Part shown: positions 57,151 to 64,000 of the stretch, one piece after another
Position numbering within the stretch: the stretch's first letter is position 1
Layout of the letters: each line of letters opens with the position of its first letter
Assembly: GCA_036417435.1 (NCBI GenBank)
Contig: CM070902.1
Location: forward strand, 136,885,886 to 136,949,885
Direction: 5' to 3'
DNA: 64,000 nucleotides
From: Inia geoffrensis
Lineage: Eukaryota; Chordata; Mammalia; Artiodactyla; Iniidae
The notes under the pieces: model-generated
Database searches by the model: none
What the model saw: only the letters and a program-made list of their open reading frames with translations
Told to the model about the DNA's origin: nothing
Position numbers and translations under genes: made by a program

Positions 57151-60100
57151 GTTTTCCCGTCTCTAGTTCTTCACTTATTCTTCACGTAATGAGATTTCCA
57201 ACCACGGCTAATGAACATTCTCATCCAATATAAATTCTGCAGAGTAGTAGGCATTAAATAAATTATCACTCAAAAGAATTGGCACAGGACTCATCGTTGT
57301 GTCACACTTTTTCACATTAGTAAATGAAATTTCTAAAAAATGCGTAATGTACCTCCATTTCCTAATTAAGATATCCTTTCTCAAGTCACCCATGATTAAT
57401 TTGTTTGCAGGATTAAACCTAAATAAAAGTCAATATCTAAAGCACCCCAAAGAAAATATTTTGGTATGACATTAAGTTATGGGTTAGTAAGTATAATAAT
57501 ATTTGTGGTTGAATTCAGAAATGGTTTAATAATAACCCTAATAAAAACTGCTGTGGAAGGGGAAATTATTCACCTGTTTTCATCTTTGCAGTGCGCCATT
57601 CATTTCTGTGTCCGAGACTCACTCTGTCGGTAGCGGTTGCCGTTATGGGAAGGAAACTACCCTTACTTTGGTCTGTTTCCCATCACTCAACCTTCCGTCT
57701 ACCCCCAGCCGTAACAGTTGGGAGTAATCAATGTGGCGAAGAGTAACCTGGTCTGAGATAAAAAATAAAACTAGGGCAGAAGACAATGAAGACTAAATTA
57801 CTTTCTTACCTCTGAAGGCGGGCCTCCTGTTTCAGTTCATTCAGAAAAGCTAATGAATACATGGGCAGAAGCCTCTATTCTGCTATCGCATCACTGTGTT
57901 TTCTTTGACCTCTGATTAGAGTTGTCCTTCTTAGTCCTCTTGTATTTAGAATTACTGAACTAAATTTGACTGCTACCTTTTTAATAGAACTTAACACTCT
58001 TAAAATTTGTTTATTAAATCTTACACAGAAGCAAGGTTAATACCTGGCAGTTAATACAGCATATGATACCCATAAATATCCAGGTAGGTGTACTTTTCAA
58101 GACACCAGAAGCAATGGGTTGGGACCTTGCTTTGAAGAGTAGCTATGACGTGTGAAGGGCATGGAGGCTAAGGGGAGAGTAGCCTAAAAGCTGCAGCATA
58201 TGACAGGAAGGAGAACTAGAGAAGGAAAGGATGGTGGTTAAGAAGGCTGTTGAATCTGATTAGATGCAGCTAACCTACACCAGGGTCGGCAGGATTCCCT
58301 AGGCCTCAGTGAACAACAACAAAGTGCGTAACGTACTGATTGACATATGCCCAAATATTTCAAGCTGGCCAAAGCTTTGCCTGGAGCATGAATTTCGTAC
58401 ATATTGCCAGATCATATCATGGACACCAGAAGGTGATTTTTTTTTTAAATTTGTATTCCAGTGGTTTTAATAGATTGTAAACCCATTGATCAGTGTTAGA
58501 ATGGCCTTGATATACAGTATTTAATAGCATTTTATAACTTCCAGAATTATTTCTGTCCCAAATACATCTGCAATTTTAATCTTTATTTTCAAAGGAAACA
58601 TATGTGCCTATCAGAAGTTCACATCATCTGTGGCTCACTCAAGCATCCCATCCGGCAGGCACCGCCTGACATCCCGAGTGAATTATGTTCTGTATCACCA
58701 TAAATCCTATTACCCTAAACTGCTTTTAACATTCAGATTTTTTTTAAAGAAGATAAAATGTTAAAATAAATAACTCTAATGTATTTATATTTGTTTAACA
58801 TTTCTTTCTTGGAAAGCCCACAAGTTTGAGTTTTGATTGACATCACTTTCATCTATTGACAACATTAAACTTAACACTTCAATTGTTTAAAACAGTATAT
58901 AGTTCAATAATAGATTTTTATATACATACATACATATATATAATTTTTTATAGTTTATAGCATTTTAGAAGAAACCCTTCAGTAGGTGAGGTCTCTTTAA
59001 TTCATGAAATGTTCATTTATTCACAGAAAGAGTCATTTCAGAAGGTGCCAGTTGCCTGTAAGGGAGAGGCTGGCCATACAGCAAGGTGACAAGAAAAGCT
59101 GAAGCCCAAATGATTCCCCGCTCTTTACCCTTTACCACTTGCTGTTCCTGTTTACTCACATGAGAGGAAATATAATCATTCTAAATCTTTTTGAAGTGAA
59201 ATATAAACCACTTGGTTGTCTGTGACATTCCAATCCATTAAACCATTTAAATGAACCTTCTAGAAGCCAGCTTTTATTTCTTCTTTTCTACTTCCAGAGC
59301 TTTGGTTATACCAATGAGGGTGAATCAGCAACCGTAGTACCCAACGTGGACTTTTCACAACTTCATGCATTTTTAATAATTACTAGAGAGGAAAAATTGA
59401 AATTATGAATTGCCTGATTAAAAATGGAATAGTCAGACATTAAAAGACTTGAGATAAAATGAAAACATGATGATGACACAGGAGGGCATTCTAACTAGTA
59501 AAATATATTTACTATTGTCTCATAAACGAATTAGATCTTGATATTTTGGAGGAAAACCTTTCTTCTGGCCCTTTGGCAATTGATCCAGAATTCTGGCTCC
59601 TACTGTCGGTAAGGTTGGGTGCATGTACATGGAGTATGGACATTGCGATAGGACTTAATGTAGCTGAGTGAGTCTCTACTGCTCTCCTGCCCAGGCTGGG
59701 CAAGTTCTCTTTCTCCTTCTAGAGAGTGGAAATAATAACAACTGACTCACAGAGAAACTGTAAGGATCAAGTGCGGTCATGTGAGTGTACTAGTCACAGT
59801 TTTCATTGTTATTGTTACCTTCTTTCTGTCCCAAATCCTTGATTGAATTCTATAAAGTTAGCTGGCTATACATTCGCACCAGAGCAACCAGTTGTTACTT
59901 AGCAGTTATTTAAAAGCAATGAAATATTTGCAGTTTCTAAATCCCTACCACTCCTTTCTGTTCCACCTGGTTCCCAAACCAGGTAAGAACTATACTTTCC
60001 AAGGTGACAGACTTCCCATAATTTTGGAAGTGCTGTCTCTATGTCATCCACGGCTTTGGAACAGGGCCCAACGTATAACTTATGATAATGAAAAGAGGGA

Positions 60101-60755
60101 AGCAAATAGTATCTATCATTCCTATTCCATTCTTTAAGGCCAGTCTCCTGTTTGGAATGAAATTCACTGGAATCAGTGCCGTCTAACTAGCCATTGTCAA
60201 ACAGTGTCACATTCCATCACCTTACCTATGATTCTAAGATAGCTCTGGAGGAGACAGAAGCAGAAAGGCCTTACAAGGTCAAGTCCTCTCAAAAGAAGGT
60301 GAACATCTCACAAGGAATTTTTCATTTTTATAAATTAACCCCAGTCCCACACCTGAGCCTCAGCCACCTGGCTCAAGGCCTCATCTTAACAAACCAGGGT
60401 GTTCTTCCCCTGAGGTTAGGAGTTACTAACTGTTAGGAAGGAGACTGATACATAAACGAGAGTGCAGTTCCTTTATTTACAGAAGAACTATGATTGCCAT
60501 GTGGATTATAGTAGTCATGTCAGGATGACCAGCTCTCTCTTTGTAGGAAAAAGGACACAGGAACCCGAACTGTACTCAGAAGGTTGCTTGTTAATCCTAA
60601 ATAGTTCAAGCAGGATGTGATTTAAGTGTTGAATGTCATCAGCCCGTGTTACCCTTTCTTCAGAAAGAACTCATGCAGCACTGCCAAGTAGAATTTTGTG
60701 ATGCCTCATGACTGTCTGGTCTTCCGTTGTTCATTAACTTGCTTTTTATTTTTTT
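57151..60755 (+). other. DCHS2: 3.6 kb without recognised repeats or exons
   Basis: No L1, SINE, L2 or cadherin-like exon recognised. It contains a CATA-type simple repeat at about 58920-58942. A CpG-containing stretch lies near 57590-57660. Most of this is presumably intronic. Confidence 0.5.
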
Positions 60756-61090
60756 ACTTTAAAATTTTTTTATTTTATATTGGAGTAGAGTTGATTTACA
60801 ATGTTGTGTTAGTTTCAGGTGTACAGCAAAGTGATTCAGTTATACCTATACATATATCTATTCTTTTTCAAATTCTTTTCCCATTTAGGTTATTGCAGAA
60901 TATTGAGCAGAGTTCCCTGTGCTATACAGTAGGTCCTTGTTGGTTATCTATTTTAAATATAGTAGTTTATATATGTTAAACCCAAACTCTTAATTTATCT
61001 CCCTCCCCACCTTTCCCCTTTGGTAACCATAAGTTTGTTTTCTAAGTCTGTGAGTCTGTTTTGTTAAATAAGTTCATTTGTGTCATTTTT
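60756..61090 (-). mobile_element. L1 3'-end fragment, antisense
   Basis: L1 3'UTR on the - strand: a T-rich head, gttagtttcaggtgtacagcaaagtg, gagttccctgtgctatacagtagg, and gtctgtgagtctgttttg. 5'-truncated. No clear target-site duplication seen. Confidence 0.85.
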
Positions 61091-61239
61091 GCTCATTGAC
61101 TTCCTTTTGGCCACACATACCTTCTTTTGGTGTCTTAACACCTCCATCAAGCCTTCTGCCATGGGATCAATTCTGTTTTTTCAGGTGATTTTGCATAACT
61201 CTCTTCTGAACCATTATATTTTGTTTAGCGATGTAACAG

Positions 61240-62895
61240 GGTTAATGTTTTTTAACAACTACTTTTTAAAGACTGTTTAGGTACACAGTAAAATTGAGGG
61301 GAAGATAACAGAGATTTCTCATGTACCCCTTGCCCCAGTACATGCATTCCTTCCCTCATTATCAGCATCCTTCCCAGAGTGGCACACTTGGTAAAATCAG
61401 TGAACCTACACGGATACGTCATAATGACCCAAAGTCTATGGTTTACATTAGGGTTCAACCTTGTTGTTTTACATTCTATGGGTTTGGACAAATGTATAAT
61501 GACATGTATCCACCATTATAGTATCATACAGAGTAATTTCACTGCCCTAAAAAAAAGTGCTCTGTCTGTTCATCCTTTCCCCCATACCCCCAGCCCCAAA
61601 CCCAGGCAACCACTGATCTTGTTATTGTCTCCATAATGTTGCCTTTTGCAGAATGTCACATAGTTGAAATCATACAGTATATAGCCTATTAAAATTAGCT
61701 TCTTTTACTTAGTAATATGCACATAAGTTTCTTCCATGTCTTTTCACTGCTTGATAGCTCATTTATTTTCAGCACTGAATAATATTCCATTGTCTAGATA
61801 TTGCAGTTTATTTATCTATTGATCTACTGAAGGACATCTTGGTAGCTTCCAAGTTTTGGCAATTACGAATAAAATTGCTACAGAAACCAATGTATAGGTT
61901 TTTGTATAGAAATAAATTTCCCACTCCTTTGGGTAAATTCCAAGGAGTTTGATTCCTGGGTCTTATGGTTAGAGTATGTCTAGTTTTGTGAGAAAATGCC
62001 AAACTGTCTTCCAAAGTGGCTGTACCATTTTGATTTCCCACAGCAATGAATGAGAGTTCCTGTTGCTCCACATCCTTGCCAGTATATGGTGCTTTCAGTG
62101 TTGTATATTTTGGCCATTCTAATAAATGTGTGGTTGTATCTCATTTTAATTTGCATTTCCCTGATGACATATCATGGGGAGCATCTTTTCATATGCTTAC
62201 TTTCCATCTGTATATCTCCTTTGTTGAGTGTCTTTTAAGGTCTTTTGTCCATTTTTAATCAGGTTGTTTTCTTATTGTTGACTTTTAAGAGTTCTTTGTA
62301 TATTCTGGATAGCAGGCTTTTATCAGATATGTCTTTTGCAAATATTTTCTCCCAGAATATGTCTTGTCTTTTAATTCTCTTGTCATTTTCTTTTGCAGAG
62401 CAGAAAATTTTAATTTTAATAAAGACCAACATATTAGTTCTGTCTTTTAGGGATCCTGCCTTTTGTGTGGTATCTAAAAAGTTATCCCCAAACCCAGACT
62501 CATCTAGGTTTCCTCCAGTGTCAAGGAGTTTTTTTATTTTAACATTTTGAATTTAGGTCTGTAACCTATGTTGAGTTAATTTTTTAAAGGGTGGAAGGTC
62601 TGTGTACAGCTTCTTTTTTTTTGGCATGTGGAAGCCTAGTTGTTCTACCACCATTTATTGAAAAGACCCTCCATTGTATTGCCTTTGCTCCTTTGTCAAA
62701 GATCAATTGACTGTATTTACATGGGTCTATTTTGGGCTCTCTATTTGCTTCTGTTGGTCTATTTGTCTATTCTTTCACTAATACCACACTGTCTTGATTA
62801 CTGTAGCTTTATAGTCTTAAAGCTGAGTAGTGTCATTCATCCAACTCTGTTCTTGTCCTGAGGGTTAATATTTTTGAACTATATTTGTATTGCCT
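61240..62895 (-). mobile_element. Old mammalian L1 (L1M-type) 3' part, antisense
   Basis: L1M-like 3'UTR and the end of ORF2 on the - strand: cccagtacatgcattcc, gaaggacatcttggtagcttccaag, tttgggtaaattccaaggag, ccaaactgtcttccaaagtggctg, then the ORF2 region to about 62895 (tattgaaaagaccctcc, ataccacactgtcttgattac). No open frame survives. Confidence 0.82.
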
Positions 62896-64000
62896 GTCTG
62901 TGGATAAGACCTTCCACCTATTCTGCAAGAGACATCCACTTGTTTTGGATACATTAGAATAGTTACAGCAAAAATGCAAAGAGAGAATATTCTGCCTTTG
63001 ACAAGCAAAATGGGTGGTCCTTAGTATAAACAAAGATGGCTCCTGAAGAAATCTGCCACATGGAAGGAAAGGAAAGCCCATTCCATCTACTTGCTGGGGA
63101 ATGCAGGAAGGCCAATGAGAAAAGATGTAGGAAACAAGTGGTCAGCCACAAGCATCCCGGCCCCCCTTCCCCAAAGCTGTCATCCTGGAGGGAGCCAGTG
63201 AGACAGCCTAGGAAAAGCTAAAAGCAGAGGACACTTTGGAACTCTGGGAGGACAGTGCCTCACGGGGTAGCTTTATCCTAACATGAGTTAGTGGGAGCAG
63301 ACTAAAATGGGCAATGTGTTTAGGTAAAAAGAAGGCACAAGTGAGTGTTCCATTCCTGTTTGGCTCTTGCAAGGCCTAGAAGACCCCCCCATAGTCCCAG
63401 CATTCCCACTGTGGACACAGATTAATGCATAGTACAGGCCGGCTGACTGCCATGAGGACCACAACTGCAAGTGATGAGATGAGCCCCTCCCCAAATCTGT
63501 TGGGTAGACAGCTGAAATGCAGGGTTACATAACATGCCAAGTATCAAAAAACTACAACATCAAAAACAGCTGCAGTGGGGCCAGGCTAGCAGGGTAGAGT
63601 TCTGAGCCTGTACATGTTGACATGAAAGATGAGATTCACTGCCTGGAGACAAATTCTAAAAGCCAGTGGACAGCACACAAAGATCCCACCTCATCACTGC
63701 CAGTCTCCCCCCAGCAGTGTCATCTTACAGACCAGCAGCAATGCAACAGAGAGGGAGCCTCAAAGACAGCATGTATCCCAAAGCTGCTAAGTTACCTGAA
63801 AGTACTGTTTCAAGGGAACAGACTGAGATGACATTAATAGCATGTTAAGACAGCCATTTTTCTCTGTTGTCCATTAGGGTGGGGCTCCTAAAGAATATTA
63901 GACCCATCATAAGAAATATAGAAATTATTTTTTCTTTGCACATCTAAGTTGTACTATGTAAAACTGAACTCTGCTTCATTTATTTTAAGCTCTTAAAGAG
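62896..64000 (+). other. DCHS2: Unassigned intron sequence at window end
   Basis: Less AT-rich than the preceding sequence. No exon with cadherin motifs and no named repeat recognised; the composition around 63000-63800 could be an old LTR-type element, but no termini were found. Confidence 0.45.

Noticed and set aside
57590..57740. A possible short exon in the CpG-bearing patch
   Set aside because: No cadherin motif, no matching phase and no convincing splice pair; left as unassigned.
1..64000. CRISPR array, phage, operon or bacterial defence system
   Set aside because: Intron-exon structure, LINE/SINE content and codon pattern are mammalian. No spaced direct repeats or prokaryotic gene clusters were seen.

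Overview
This is mammalian nuclear DNA, most likely from a whale or dolphin. There are no prokaryotic signals: no operons, Shine-Dalgarno sites or CRISPR. Short coding exons with GT-AG junctions sit in long AT-rich introns packed with LINE and SINE copies. The tRNA-derived SINEs are of the CHR type found in whales, hippos and relatives. The recent L1 copies have the ~2 kb 5'UTR that I associate, from memory, with cetartiodactyl L1s. The order Cetacea is an inference, not a proof.

The only host gene seen is a piece of a giant dachsous-type cadherin on the + strand, which I identify as DCHS2 (dachsous cadherin-related 2, protocadherin-23). Eight consecutive internal exons (1036-1223, 2551-2650, 21296-21453, 22549-23392, 25608-25847, 44069-44203, 44420-44668, 53839-54696) total 2772 bp, or 924 codons. 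Their phases join without a break (1-0, 0-1, 1-0, 0-1, 1-1, 1-1, 1-1, 1-1) and no stop or frameshift is seen, so the gene looks functional here. They encode about nine extracellular cadherin (EC) repeats. The gene's start and end lie outside the window. The most striking coding feature is a 39-bp tandem duplication in the seventh exon (44494-44571). It is in frame and adds 13 residues immediately after a calcium-binding inter-repeat linker.

The introns are mostly retroelements. The ~18.6-kb intron at 2651-21295 holds a decayed L1 on the + strand (L1-A, 2826-16871). A younger, full-length L1 on the - strand (L1-B, 5784-13175) is nested inside it. L1-B has uninterrupted ORF1 (301 aa) and ORF2 (1272 aa), a YY1-type motif at its 5' end, 13-bp target-site duplications and a short 3' transduction with its own poly(A). 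The ~18.2-kb intron at 25848-44068 holds another full-length but mutated L1 on the - strand (L1-C, 36429-43664), an older 5' L1 piece carrying an LTR-like insertion (29715-31505), and scattered MIR, L2 and hAT-type relics. The ~9.2-kb intron at 44669-53838 holds an ancient L2 apparently split by an old L1 (L1-E, 46283-50748), plus a CHR SINE. After 54697 come MIR, MER5A-like and L1 relics and about 3.6 kb with no recognisable repeat.

L1-B and L1-C lie in the same orientation about 23 kb apart, on either side of three exons whose combined length is a multiple of three. Recombination between them would remove 414 codons in frame.
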